Assembly (NCBI RefSeq): GCF_029690065.1 | Contig: NZ_CP121463.1 | Location: forward strand, 3,162,001-3,226,000 | Length of the DNA stretch: 64,000 nt | From: Arthrobacter sp. Y-9 | GTDB lineage: Bacteria; Actinomycetota; Actinomycetes; Actinomycetales; Micrococcaceae | Reading direction: 5' to 3' | Shown here: piece by piece, positions 26,393 to 36,891 of the stretch | Numbering within the stretch: the stretch's first letter is position 1 | Layout: every line of letters starts with the position of its first letter | Position numbers and translations under genes: made by a program | Notes under the pieces: generated by a model | The model's database searches: none | Told to the model about the DNA's origin: nothing | The model's input: the letters and a program-made list of their open reading frames with translations, nothing else

Positions 26393-27271
26393 ATGACCAA
26401 CGTCACCGTGATCGGCCTCGGCATCATGGGCCTGCCCATGGCCAAGAACCTCGTCAAGGCCAGCTTCACCGTCACCGGCTTCAACCGCTCCCAGGACAAG
26501 ATCGACGCACTCGTCGAGGCAGGCGGCAACGGCGCCGGCAGCATCGCCGAATCCGTCAAGGACGCCGACGTCATCATCACGATGGTCCCGGACTCCCCGG
26601 ACGTCGAAGGCGTGGTCTCCGGCCCCGAAGGCGTCTTCGCCAACGCGAAGTCCGGCGCCCTCTGGATCGACGCCTCCTCCATCCGTCCGGACGTGGCCGC
26701 GCGCCTCTCCGCCGACGCCCGTGAAGCCGGCCTCCGCCCGCTGGACGGTCCCGTCTCCGGTGGCGAGCAGGGCGCCATCGACGGCGTGCTGTCCATCATG
26801 GTCGGTGGCGAGGCCGCCGACTTCGAGGACGCACAGCCGGTCCTCAACGCCGTGGGCAAGACGATCGTCCACGTCGGCCCCTCCGGCTCCGGCCAGACCG
26901 TCAAGGCCGCCAACCAGCTGATCGTGGCCGTCAACATCCAGGCCCTGGCCGAGGCGGTCACCTTCCTCGAAGCGTACGGCGTGGACACCGACGCCGCTCT
27001 CAAGGTCCTCGGCGGCGGCCTCGCCGGCTCCAAGGTCCTCGACCAGAAGGGTCAGAAGATGCTCGACCGCAACTTCGACCCCGGCTTCCGCCTGGCCCTC
27101 CACAACAAGGACCTCGGCATCGTCACCTCCGCAGCCCGCGAAGCAGGAGTGGTGGTCCCGCTCGGCTCCGCCGTCGCTCAGCTGGTCTCCGCCCTCGTCG
27201 CCCGCGGCGACGGCGGCCTGGACCACTCCGGCCTCTTCAAGCTCACCACCGAGCTGTCCGGCAAGAACTGA
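26393..27271 (+). CDS. glxR: 2-hydroxy-3-oxopropionate (tartronate semialdehyde) reductase
   Basis: A 292-residue beta-hydroxyacid dehydrogenase reducing tartronate semialdehyde to D-glycerate with NAD(P)H. The Rossmann motif is VIGLGIMGLPMAKNL, the substrate motif is DGPVSGGEQGAIDG and the catalytic Lys lies in GQTVKAANQLIV. The length is standard. It lies between hyi and gcl, the usual setting for GlxR. Ribosome site AAAGGA. Confidence 0.92.
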   Translation: MTNVTVIGLGIMGLPMAKNLVKASFTVTGFNRSQDKIDALVEAGGNGAGSIAESVKDADVIITMVPDSPDVEGVVSGPEGVFANAKSGALWIDASSIRPDVAARLSADAREAGLRPLDGPVSGGEQGAIDGVLSIMVGGEAADFEDAQPVLNAVGKTIVHVGPSGSGQTVKAANQLIVAVNIQALAEAVTFLEAYGVDTDAALKVLGGGLAGSKVLDQKGQKMLDRNFDPGFRLALHNKDLGIVTSAAREAGVVVPLGSAVAQLVSALVARGDGGLDHSGLFKLTTELSGKN

Positions 27272-27284
27272 CCACTCCACCGAC

Positions 27285-27345
27285 GTTGCGTGCTCAGCAG
27301 ATGCGGCTTCCGGCCCGGAACACCCGCGACAACTGAGCACACAAC
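27285..27345. repeat. Inverted repeat of family B (degenerate copy)
   Basis: Outer arms GTTGCGTGCTCAG (27285-27297) and CTGAGCACACAAC (27333-27345) pair, with the inner part diverged. The right half closely matches the perfect hairpin at 59111-59169. It lies between glxR and gcl inside the operon. Confidence 0.7.
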
Positions 27346-27358
27346 ACCCCAGACCGTA

Positions 27359-27433
27359 CGACGGCGCGTGCGCACCACCCGCTCACGCATCACCTCCCGC
27401 AACAAGGCCGCGAGAGCAGCCCACGCGCCGTCG
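27359..27433. repeat. Long-loop inverted repeat before gcl
   Basis: Arms CGACGGCGCGTG (27359-27370) and CACGCGCCGTCG (27422-27433) are perfectly complementary with a 51-nt loop. Could attenuate or stabilise mRNA upstream of gcl. Confidence 0.45.
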
Positions 27434-27468
27434 TCGCACCCCTTTCAGACTTTTTCAAGGAGCAAACC

Positions 27469-29247
27469 ATGGCAAAGATGCGCACCGTTGACGCTGCCGT
27501 AGCCATCCTGGTGAAGGAAGGCGCCATTGAGGCGTTCGGCCTGCCTGGCGCGGCGATCAACCCCTTCTATTCCGCGATGCGCGCCAACGGCGGCATCCGC
27601 CACACGCTGGCCCGCCACGTGGAAGGCGCCAGCCACATGGCTGACGGCTACTCCCGTGCCGCCGACGGCAACATCGGAATCTGCATCGGCACCTCCGGCC
27701 CCGCCGGCACCGACATGATCACCGGCCTCTACGCCTCCTGGGCGGACTCCATCCCCATGCTCTGCATCACCGGCCAGGCGCCCGTGGCGAAGCTGCACAA
27801 GGAGGACTTCCAGGCCGTGGACATCGAGTCCATCGCCAAGCCCGTCACCAAGATGGCCATGACCATCCTGGAGCCCGGCCAGGTCCCCGGCGCCTTCCAG
27901 AAGGCGTTCCAGCTCATGCGCTCGGGCCGCCCGGGCCCGGTCCTCCTGGACCTGCCGTTCGACGTGCAGATGGCCGAGATCGAATTCGACATCGACGCCT
28001 ACGAGCCGCTCCCCGTGGAGAAGCCCCGCGCCAACGCCGTGCAGCTGGGCAAGGCCCTGGACATGCTGCTCGCCTCCGAGCGTCCGCTGATCGTGGCCGG
28101 CGGCGGCATCATCAACGCCGGCGCCTCGGAGAAGCTCGTGGAGCTGGCCGAGATCCTGAACGTCCCCGTGATCCCGACCCTCATGGGCTGGGGCGTCATC
28201 CCGGACGACCACCAGCTGATGGCCGGCATGGTGGGTCTGCAGACCTCGCACCGCTACGGCAACGCGACGTTCCTGGAGTCCGACTTCGTGATCGGCATCG
28301 GCAACCGGTGGGCCAACCGCCACACGGGCGGCCTGGACCTCTACACCCAGGGCCGCAAGTTCGTGCACATCGACATCGAGCCCACCCAGATCGGCCGCGT
28401 GTTCGCGCCGGACCTGGGCATCGCCTCCGACGCCGGCGCCGCCCTGGAAGGCCTCGTGGAACTCGCGAAGGAGCGTCAGGCCGCCGGCCGGCTGCCCGAC
28501 TACACCGCCTGGGTGGACGCCGCGCAGGAGAAGAAGGGCAAGCTGCAGCGCAAGACGCACTTCGACAACGTGCCGATCAAGCCGCAGCGCGTGTACGAGG
28601 AGATGAACCGCGCCTTCGGCAAGGACACCACCTACGTCACCACGATCGGCCTCTCGCAGATCGCCGGCGCGCAGATGCTGCACGTCTTCGGCGCACGCCG
28701 CTGGATCAACGCCGGTCAGGCGGGCCCCCTCGGCTGGACCGCTCCCGCCGCCCTCGGCGTGGTGCGCGGCAAGCCCGGCGAGACCGTGGTGGCCCTCTCC
28801 GGTGACTACGACTTCCAGTTCATGATCGAAGAGCTGGCCGTGGGCGCGCAGTTCAACCTCCCGTACATCCACGTAGTGGTGAACAACTCCTACCTCGGCC
28901 TGATCCGTCAGTCCCAGCGCGGCTTCAAGATGGAGCAGAACGTCTCCCTGGCGTTCGAGAACATCAACTCCCCGGAGACCGCCGGCTACGGCGTGGACCA
29001 CGTCAAGGTGGCCGAGGGCCTGGGCTGCAAGGCCATCCGCGTGCAGAACCCGGACGATCTGGGCGCCGCTTTCGAGAAGGCCCGCGCCCTCACGGAGGAG
29101 TTCCAGGTCCCGGTGGTGGTGGAAGTGATCCTCGAGAAGATCACCAACATCTCCATGGGCACCGAGCTGGATAATGTGACCGAGTTCGAAGAGCTCGCGG
29201 AGAAGGGCGAGGACGCCCCCACCGCGGTGGTCTCCCTGCTCGACTGA
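27469..29247 (+). CDS. gcl: Glyoxylate carboligase
   Basis: A 592-residue thiamine-diphosphate enzyme joining two glyoxylates to tartronate semialdehyde with CO2 loss. The sequence [17 protein letters not shown] has Val51 where nearly all other ThDP enzymes have Glu; this is the diagnostic substitution of Gcl. The ThDP/Mg motif runs from [12 protein letters not shown] to [13 protein letters not shown] central FAD-domain stretch is kept as in other AHAS-like enzymes. Length equals that of characterised Gcl proteins. Ribosome site AAGGAG. Confidence 0.95.
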   Translation: MAKMRTVDAAVAILVKEGAIEAFGLPGAAINPFYSAMRANGGIRHTLARHVEGASHMADGYSRAADGNIGICIGTSGPAGTDMITGLYASWADSIPMLCITGQAPVAKLHKEDFQAVDIESIAKPVTKMAMTILEPGQVPGAFQKAFQLMRSGRPGPVLLDLPFDVQMAEIEFDIDAYEPLPVEKPRANAVQLGKALDMLLASERPLIVAGGGIINAGASEKLVELAEILNVPVIPTLMGWGVIPDDHQLMAGMVGLQTSHRYGNATFLESDFVIGIGNRWANRHTGGLDLYTQGRKFVHIDIEPTQIGRVFAPDLGIASDAGAALEGLVELAKERQAAGRLPDYTAWVDAAQEKKGKLQRKTHFDNVPIKPQRVYEEMNRAFGKDTTYVTTIGLSQIAGAQMLHVFGARRWINAGQAGPLGWTAPAALGVVRGKPGETVVALSGDYDFQFMIEELAVGAQFNLPYIHVVVNNSYLGLIRQSQRGFKMEQNVSLAFENINSPETAGYGVDHVKVAEGLGCKAIRVQNPDDLGAAFEKARALTEEFQVPVVVEVILEKITNISMGTELDNVTEFEELAEKGEDAPTAVVSLLD

Positions 29248-29251
29248 CGCC

Positions 29252-29287
29252 TCCTCGTCCGGCAGGGAACGCCCGGCCGGACGAGGA
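29252..29287. terminator. Hairpin after gcl
   Basis: An 11-bp perfect stem TCCTCGTCCGG/CCGGACGAGGA with a 14-nt loop directly after the gcl stop. No T-run; may reduce expression of the genes downstream. Confidence 0.5.
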
Positions 29288-29389
29288 CACCAGGCTTCAC
29301 GCCTCACCCCGGGTGGCCCGCCGTCGCTGTCGTCAGCACGGCAGGCCACTCGGATCTGAAACACCCACCGCACTGACGAAGGAGTCCAC

Positions 29390-30526
29390 ATGCGGATCGT
29401 GATCGCACCGGATAAGTTCAAAGGCTCGCTCTCGGCCCCCGAAGTCGTGGCGCACCTGGAAACCGGGCTGCGTGCCGTGGACGGCTCCCTCGACATCGTG
29501 GGCGTCCCCGTGGCCGACGGCGGCGAGGGCACCCTCGACGCCGCGATCGGCTCCGGCTTCTCCCGCCGGTGGGTCCGCGTCGCCGGACCCACCGGACAGC
29601 CCCTCGACGCCGACTTCGCCCTCCGTGACGATGAAGCCGTCATCGAGATGGCCCTCGCCTCCGGCCTCGCCGTCCTCCCGGATGGCGTGAAGGACGGCCG
29701 CGGCGCCACCAGCCTCGGCACCGGCCAGCTGATCCGCGCCGCACTCGACGCCGGCGCCCGGACGATCGTGCTCGGCGTCGGCGGCAGTGCCAACACCGAC
29801 GGCGGCGCGGGCGTCATCAAGGGCCTGGGCGGCCGCTTCCTGGACGCCTCGGGCGCTGAGCTGCCCGACGGCGGCGCCGCGCTGGCCGCGCTGGACCGCA
29901 TCGACCTCTCCGGGCTGGACGTCCGCCTGGAACGGACCCGCTTCATCCTGGCCAGCGACGTGGACAACCCCCTCCTCGGATCCCAGGGCGCCCCGGCCGT
30001 GTTCGGCCCACAGAAGGGCCTGAGCCCGGAGGACGTCACCGAGCTCGACGCCACACTGGCGCACTTCGTGGAGGTCCTCGGCCGCGAGATCGGCCTGCAG
30101 GCGTCCACCGCCGCGGCGGCACCCGGCGCCGGGGCCGCGGGCGGGGTGGGCTACGCCGCCCTCGCCGTGCTGAACGCCGAGCGGCGGCGGGGCGTCGACG
30201 TCGTCCTCGACTTCACCGGCCTGGCCGCGAAGCTCGACGGCGCCACCCTGGTCATCACGGGCGAAGGCAGCCTGGATGAGCAGAGCCTGGGCGGCAAGAC
30301 CCCGATGGGCGTCGCCGACGCGGCACGCGCCGCCGGGGTCCCGATCGTGGCCGTCTGCGGACGCACCACCCTCACCGACGCACAGATTTCCACATCCGGG
30401 ATCCAGGCCGTGTACTCGCTGACCAGCATCGAGGAAGATGTTGAGAAGTGCATCACTCAGGCCGGACCGCTGGTGGAGAAGCTTGGCGGCATCATCGCCA
30501 ACAGCCTGATCAAGCAGAGCAACTAG
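29390..30526 (+). CDS. glxK: Glycerate kinase
   Basis: A 378-residue kinase of the GarK/GlxK family that phosphorylates D-glycerate made by the preceding reductase and feeds it into glycolysis. It shows the family N-terminus MRIVIAPDKFKGSLSAPEVV, the PVADGGEGTLDA motif, GVGGSANTDGGAGVIKGLG and VITGEGSLDEQSLGGKTP. Start ATG with GAAGGAG. The whole hyi-glxR-gcl-glxK set converts glyoxylate to phosphoglycerate. Only 12 bp separate it from allB. Confidence 0.92.
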   Translation: MRIVIAPDKFKGSLSAPEVVAHLETGLRAVDGSLDIVGVPVADGGEGTLDAAIGSGFSRRWVRVAGPTGQPLDADFALRDDEAVIEMALASGLAVLPDGVKDGRGATSLGTGQLIRAALDAGARTIVLGVGGSANTDGGAGVIKGLGGRFLDASGAELPDGGAALAALDRIDLSGLDVRLERTRFILASDVDNPLLGSQGAPAVFGPQKGLSPEDVTELDATLAHFVEVLGREIGLQASTAAAAPGAGAAGGVGYAALAVLNAERRRGVDVVLDFTGLAAKLDGATLVITGEGSLDEQSLGGKTPMGVADAARAAGVPIVAVCGRTTLTDAQISTSGIQAVYSLTSIEEDVEKCITQAGPLVEKLGGIIANSLIKQSN

Positions 30527-30538
30527 AACAGGATCAGC

Positions 30539-31897
30539 ATGTCTGAAGAACAGAACACCCCCGCAGAGTTCGACCTCGTCATCCGCGGCCAGCGCGTCCT
30601 CACGAGCGCCGGCATCGCGCCGCGCGAGGTCGGCGTCAAGGACGGCCGCGTCGTGGCCATGGAGCCCCTCGGCAACAACCTGGTGGGCGCGGAGACCGTC
30701 GAGCTGGCCGATGATGAGACCCTCATCCCCGGCCTGGTGGACACGCACGTGCACGTCAACGAGCCCGGCCGCACCGAGTGGGAAGGCTTCGCCTCCGCCA
30801 CCCGCGCCGCTGCCGCGGGCGGCGTCACCACCATCATCGACATGCCGCTGAACTCCGTGCCGCCCACCACCAGCGTGGAGAACCTCGAGCTCAAGCGGTC
30901 TGTGGCACGGGACCAGGCGTTCGTGGACGTCGGGTTCTGGGGCGGCGCCATCCCGGGCAACACCGAGAACCTCCGCCCGCTGCACGACGCCGGCGTCTTC
31001 GGATTCAAGTGCTTCCTCCTGCACTCCGGCGTGGACGAGTTCCCGCATCTGGAAGCGGACGAGATGGAGACGGACCTCGCCGAGCTGCGCACGTTCGACT
31101 CCCTCATGCTGGTCCACGCCGAGGACTCCCACGCGATCGACCGCGCCCCGCACGCCGAGGGTGACGTCTACGCGAAGTTCCTGGCCTCCCGCCCCCGCGG
31201 CGCGGAGAACAAGGCCATCGCGGAGGTCATCGAGCGCACCCGCTGGACCGGCGCCCGCTCGCACATCCTGCACCTCTCCTCCTCGGACGCGCTGCCCATG
31301 ATCGCCACCGCCAAGCGGGACGGCGTGAACGTCACCGTGGAGACCTGTCCGCACTACCTGACCCTGAACGCCGAGGAGATCCCCAACGGCGCGACGGCGT
31401 ACAAGTGCTGCCCGCCGATCCGCGAGGCGTCCAACCGCGAGCTGCTGTGGAAGGGCCTCGAAGAGGGCACCATCGACTGCATCGTCTCGGACCACTCCCC
31501 CAGCACCCTGGACCTCAAGGACCTGGAGAACGGCGACTTCGCCGTCGCGTGGGGCGGCGTCTCCTCCCTGCAGCTGGGTCTCTCCCTCATCTGGACCGAG
31601 GCACGTCACCGCGGCATCCCGCTCGAGAAGGTCATCTCCTGGATGTCCACCCGTCCGGCCGAGATCGCCCGGGTCCCCAACAAGGGCCTCATCGCGGTCG
31701 GCTATGACGCGGACTTCTCCATCTTCGCCGCGGATGACGCCTTCGTGGTGGACGTCCAGCGCCTGAAGCACAAGAACCCGATCACCCCCTACGACGGCCG
31801 GGCCCTGTCCGGCGTCGTGCGCAAGACCTTCCTCCGCGGCCAGGTGGCCGACGGCACCCAGCCGATCGGCAAGCTGATCCGCCGCGGGGGCATCTAG
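30539..31897 (+). CDS. allB: Allantoinase
   Basis: A 452-residue amidohydrolase-superfamily enzyme that opens the allantoin ring to allantoate. The binuclear metal centre residues are visible: DTHVHVNEPGR, the carbamylated Lys in GFKCFLLHSG, HAEDSH, HILHLSSSD and the Asp in VSDHSPS. The CCPPIREASNRELLW segment separates it from dihydropyrimidinases. Allantoin breakdown supplies the glyoxylate used by the upstream genes. Allantoate-processing enzymes are not in the window. Confidence 0.93.
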   Translation: MSEEQNTPAEFDLVIRGQRVLTSAGIAPREVGVKDGRVVAMEPLGNNLVGAETVELADDETLIPGLVDTHVHVNEPGRTEWEGFASATRAAAAGGVTTIIDMPLNSVPPTTSVENLELKRSVARDQAFVDVGFWGGAIPGNTENLRPLHDAGVFGFKCFLLHSGVDEFPHLEADEMETDLAELRTFDSLMLVHAEDSHAIDRAPHAEGDVYAKFLASRPRGAENKAIAEVIERTRWTGARSHILHLSSSDALPMIATAKRDGVNVTVETCPHYLTLNAEEIPNGATAYKCCPPIREASNRELLWKGLEEGTIDCIVSDHSPSTLDLKDLENGDFAVAWGGVSSLQLGLSLIWTEARHRGIPLEKVISWMSTRPAEIARVPNKGLIAVGYDADFSIFAADDAFVVDVQRLKHKNPITPYDGRALSGVVRKTFLRGQVADGTQPIGKLIRRGGI

Positions 31898-31906
31898 GCG
31901 GCAGGC

Positions 31907-32587
31907 ATGAGCGCCCAGCCAGTACACCACCGCTCCGACGCCGGGCATCCCGTGCCGGCGGGTGGTCCCCGCACGGGGGCCGTCCGCCGGGCGGCGGCGC
32001 CGGAACCCGCGCAGGGTGCGCGTCCCCGCATGGCCGCACACGGAGCCGCGCTGTTCTTCCAGACTCCGGAGGAGCTGACCGACGAGCAGTTCGCACGTCT
32101 CGAAGAGCTCATTCTCACCCGTCTGCACCATCTGAACGCGGACGCCGAGGCGATGCTCTGGAACGTCCCGGACGCCGAACTCGAGGACGCCCGGGAGACC
32201 GCCCTGGCCGAGGACGCGGCAGCCTTGGAGGCCGCCGATGCGGTCGCCTCGGGTGACGACGGGCTCGTCCATGAGGTCGACGTCGACCTCGCCGCCGACC
32301 AGGTGCGGGTGGACGGGGTGCCCGTCTCCTTCAGCGGCGTCGAGTACCGTCTGCTCCGCTACCTGGTGCAGCACTGCTCGCGCTCCGTGCCCCGGCAGGA
32401 ACTCGCGGATTTCCTGATCTCGCTGGACGCGACCGCCGCGCCCCGGTCGATCGACGTCTATGTGAGCCGGATCCGCCGCAAGCTCGGTCCCGTGCGTCAC
32501 GTAGTGGAAACTGTGCGCGGAGGCGGATACCGTTTCCAGGCAGGCAGGCACTCACGGGTGCGCGGCCCCGCCGAGTACAGCATCTGA
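31907..32587 (+). CDS. OmpR/PhoB-type winged-helix protein without receiver domain
   Basis: 226 residues. The C-terminal 100 form a PhoB-type DNA-binding domain: VEYRLLRYLVQHCSRSVPRQ, then RSIDVYVSRIRRKLGP (recognition helix) and HVVETVRGGGYRF (wing). The N-terminal half has no receiver Asp region; it starts disordered (Pro/Ala/Arg-rich) and then has an acidic helical stretch. How it is controlled is therefore unclear. It begins 9 bp after allB and is likely co-transcribed with it. The true start may be downstream, since the first 40 codons are of low complexity. Confidence 0.7.
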   Translation: MSAQPVHHRSDAGHPVPAGGPRTGAVRRAAAPEPAQGARPRMAAHGAALFFQTPEELTDEQFARLEELILTRLHHLNADAEAMLWNVPDAELEDARETALAEDAAALEAADAVASGDDGLVHEVDVDLAADQVRVDGVPVSFSGVEYRLLRYLVQHCSRSVPRQELADFLISLDATAAPRSIDVYVSRIRRKLGPVRHVVETVRGGGYRFQAGRHSRVRGPAEYSI

Positions 32588-32834
32588 AAGACAGCGCCTG
32601 ACCCGCCCGCAGCACCGGAGCGGAATAGGCGGGGCTCCCGAAGCGCTGTATCCCTCAGACATGAGGAGGGCCGGGGCATCCCGACCGTCCGGACCGGAAC
32701 TCCGCGGCGCCGCGGGACTTCGTCCGTGACCACGGAGACCACCGAAACCGCCCGCCGCGACCGACCACCTCCGCCACGCCCCTGTGCGGCGGAGACCACT
32801 GACCAGAGACCACCGACGAGAACGAGGATCCACC

Positions 32835-33314
32835 ATGACTGCACCGAGCACCGTCAAGCTCCTTCCGGGCACCGAAGCCCCTGATTTCGCCTTGACCGAC
32901 GCCCGTGGCGAGACCCACAGCCTCTCGGACTACCGCGGCAAGAACGTGGTGGTGTACTTCTACCCGAAGGCCGCCACCCCCGGCTGCACCACCGAGGCCT
33001 GCGACTTCCGCGACTCCCTGGCCAGCTTCAAGGGCCACGGCTACGAAGTCCTGGGTGTCTCCCCCGACAGCCAGGAGGCCATCTCCTCCTTCGCCGACGA
33101 CTTCAGCCTGACCTTCCCGCTCCTCGCGGACGAGGATCACAAGGTCGCGCTGGCCTACGGCGCCTGGGGCGAGAAGCTGCTCGACGGCGAGGTCGTCGAG
33201 GGCATCGTCCGCTCCACCGTCGTGGTGGACCCGGAGGGCAAGGTCAAGCTGGCCAAGTACCAGGTGGCCGCCGAGGGCCACGTCTCCGAGCTGAAGACCG
33301 AACTGGGTCTCTGA
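32835..33314 (+). CDS. bcp: Thioredoxin-dependent peroxiredoxin (Bcp/PrxQ)
   Basis: A 159-residue peroxiredoxin that reduces hydroperoxides. It has GTEAPDFALTDARGE near the start and YFYPKAATPGCTTEACDFRD with the peroxidatic Cys and, five residues on, a second Cys typical of PrxQ. The rest of the thioredoxin fold is regular. Start placed at ATG 32835, after GAGGATCC; the upstream 17 codons are Arg-rich and unlikely to be translated. Confidence 0.9.
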   Translation: MTAPSTVKLLPGTEAPDFALTDARGETHSLSDYRGKNVVVYFYPKAATPGCTTEACDFRDSLASFKGHGYEVLGVSPDSQEAISSFADDFSLTFPLLADEDHKVALAYGAWGEKLLDGEVVEGIVRSTVVVDPEGKVKLAKYQVAAEGHVSELKTELGL

Positions 33315-33396
33315 GCCCTCTGCACTGAGCCCTCCGTTCTGAGCCCTCCGTTCTGAGGGCCCGCACCGCAGGGTCCTCTCCACGGGTTCCTCCGCA

Positions 33397-33452
33397 CGAG
33401 CCGCCCGTTGGCCGCCGTCCCTTCGGGGATACGGCGGTCACCGGGCGGCTCG
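33397..33452. terminator. Hairpin after the peroxiredoxin gene
   Basis: Outer stem CGAGCCGCCCG/CGGGCGGCTCG (33397-33407, 33442-33452), with an inner CCGCCGT/ACGGCGG pairing. Two tandem GAGCCCTCCGTTCT units lie just upstream (33328-33358 area). Confidence 0.55.
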
Positions 33453-33542
33453 CGGCATTCCCGGGATGCGCCGTCCCCACACTGCAAGGTCCCCACCCAG
33501 GGCCGTCCCCACACCGCAACGTCCTTGCTATGTGACGGGTGT

Positions 33543-33548
33543 CATACT
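33543..33548 (+). promoter_or_regulatory. -10 box CATACT for a leaderless transcript
   Basis: CATACT ends 6 nt before GTG 33555; there is no ribosome site. Confidence 0.45.
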
Positions 33549-33554
33549 GGGCGG

Positions 33555-34748
33555 GTGGAAAGCGGAATGCGCGCCGAGGTCGCGGACTCCTGGCACCGGT
33601 CCGCGGCGGCCGGTGTCCTGGCGGAGGAACCGGCGGCCCCGATCACCCTGGACCACGCGGATCTGCAGGATGTCCGCGCGGCCCATCCGCTCGCCCAGGT
33701 GTTCCCCCTCCTCGACGACGTCCTCGGCCAGGCCGCCCGGGACTGCGACGCCGTCATGGCCGTGTCGGACGAAGCCGGCCAGCTGCTCTGGGTGTGCGGT
33801 TCGCCCTCGGCCCTGCGCAAGGCGGAAGGCATCGGCTTCGTCGAAGGCAGCAATTGGGATGAGCGCCTGGCCGGGACCAACGCCCCGGGACTCGCCCTGC
33901 GCCTGGACGGGCCGTCGATGATCACCCGCTCCGAACACTTCCGGCAATCCGTCCGGAGCTGGAGCTGCGCGGCCGCACCGATCCACGACCCGGCCACCTC
34001 CCGGCTCCTCGGGGTGCTCGACGTCACGGGAGGAGACACGATCGTGGTGCCGCAGACGATGGCCCTGGTCAAGGCCGCGGTGCGCCTGGCCGAGTCCGAA
34101 CTCGCGCGCGAGGTGCGGGCCGCCGTCGCACCGGGGCCGGTGGCGCGCCCCCAGCTGCGGCTCGAGCTCCTGGGCCGGAGCGAAGCACTGCTCCTCCTCG
34201 ACGATGCCCGCGGCCACCGCGCGCGCCTCCGCCTCTCCCCGCGGCACAGCGAGCTGCTGGCCCTCCTGGCGAGCGCGCCCCAGGGCCTCTCGGGTGACGA
34301 GCTGGCCGTGCTCCTCTATGAGCACGACGGCGGCTCGTCCACCCTGCGCGCGGAGGTGAACCGCCTGCGCAACCTCCTGAGCGAGGAGTTCCTGGGCTCG
34401 CGGCCGTACCGGCTGCTGGCGGAGGTGAGCGGCGACTGGCTGGCGGTCGAGGCGAAACTGGCCGCGGGCGACGTCGGGGGCGCACTCCGGCTGTTCCACG
34501 GTCCGATGCTGCCTCGGTCCACGGCGCCCGGCGTCGTGCGGCTGCGTGAGGCACTCAGCCACCAGCTCCGCGCCGCTCTCCTGCACTCGCGGCAGCCCGA
34601 TCTCATCTCCGCCTGGACCCGCTCGGCGTGGGGTTCGGACGACTACGAGCTCTGGACCCGGCAGCGGGACCTCCTCTCCCCCGGCGCGCCGCTGCGGGCC
34701 CTGGCGGAAGGCCAGTTGGCGCGCCTGGAGCGCGAGCTGGGGCTCTGA
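33555..34748 (+). CDS. GAF-domain transcriptional regulator of the adjacent aldehyde dehydrogenase
   Basis: About 397 residues from GTG 33555. The N-terminal ESGMRAEVADSWHRSAAAGV and the GAF part (LWVCGSPSALRKAEGIGFVE, SNWDERLAGTNAPG, SWSCAAAPIHDPATSRLLGV) match the sensor half of AcoR-type regulators. There is no AAA ATPase or Fis helix. The C-terminal half instead has LRLSPRHSELLALLASAPQG and STLRAEVNRLRNLLSEEF, resembling a winged-helix DNA-binding domain. It probably senses an alcohol or aldehyde-related ligand and controls the downstream dehydrogenase. The start is placed by the -10 box; an ATG four codons later is possible. Confidence 0.75.
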   Translation: MESGMRAEVADSWHRSAAAGVLAEEPAAPITLDHADLQDVRAAHPLAQVFPLLDDVLGQAARDCDAVMAVSDEAGQLLWVCGSPSALRKAEGIGFVEGSNWDERLAGTNAPGLALRLDGPSMITRSEHFRQSVRSWSCAAAPIHDPATSRLLGVLDVTGGDTIVVPQTMALVKAAVRLAESELAREVRAAVAPGPVARPQLRLELLGRSEALLLLDDARGHRARLRLSPRHSELLALLASAPQGLSGDELAVLLYEHDGGSSTLRAEVNRLRNLLSEEFLGSRPYRLLAEVSGDWLAVEAKLAAGDVGGALRLFHGPMLPRSTAPGVVRLREALSHQLRAALLHSRQPDLISAWTRSAWGSDDYELWTRQRDLLSPGAPLRALAEGQLARLERELGL

Positions 34749-34871
34749 ACCCGAGGCTCCCGCACACCGAGCAGAAGCGGCCACCGAAGCAACATCGCTG
34801 CAACGTCGCCGGTTCTAGCGTGTGAAGTGCGTCACCGTCGACGCGCAACATGCACAGGCAAGGGAGCACTC

Positions 34872-36394
<1,523 letters not shown>

Positions 36395-36395
<1 letters not shown>

Positions 36396-36766
36396 TGGCC
36401 CGTGTGGCGGTCACCGCGGAGGCGGCGGAGCTGATCCGCCGCCTCACGGCGGACCACGGGCCTCTCATGTTCCATCAGTCCGGCGGGTGCTGCGACGGGT
36501 CCGCGCCCATGTGTTACCCCGACGGCGAGTTCCTCCTCGGGGACGCGGACGTGCGCCTGGGCGCCCTCGCGGTGGGCCTGGAGCGGGAGGTTCCCGTGTG
36601 GATGTCCGCCGCGCAGTTCGAGTACTGGAAGCACACGCACCTGACCATCGACGTCGTGCCGGGCCGCGGCGCGGGCTTCTCCCTGGAGGCGCCGCTCGGC
36701 GTGCGCTTCCTGACCCGCTCCCGGATCCTCACGGACGAGGAGTACGCCGAGGACGAGGGCCTCTGA
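36395..36766 (+). CDS. DUF779 domain protein
   Basis: A 123-residue protein with the DUF779 core MFHQSGGCCDGSAPMCYPDG (Cys-rich) and VWMSAAQFEYWKHTHLTIDV. DUF779 genes nearly always sit beside this type of aldehyde dehydrogenase; the molecular role is unproven, with maturation or redox assistance suggested by the Cys. One-base overlap with the dehydrogenase stop. Confidence 0.88.
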
Positions 36767-36786
36767 CCACCCCTCTCCTTCGGAAC

Positions 36787-36857
36787 CCGCACGCGAAAGC
36801 ACAGGTGGCGCCCCTGAACCGAGGTTTTAGGGGCGCCACCTGTGCTTTCGCGTGCGG
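36787..36857. terminator. 29-bp perfect inverted repeat between convergent operons
   Basis: Arms 36787-36815 and 36829-36857 are perfectly complementary over 29 bp, with a 13-nt loop. It lies between the DUF779 gene and the converging permease gene. The length far exceeds a normal terminator. Confidence 0.8.
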
Positions 36858-36891
36858 AGGGCTTTCGCGGGACGGGGGACTGACGAGTGCC

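Noticed and set aside
27445-32551. Very long antisense frames opposite gcl, glycerate kinase and allantoinase
   Set aside because: Shadows caused by high GC at third codon positions; the plus-strand enzymes are unambiguous.
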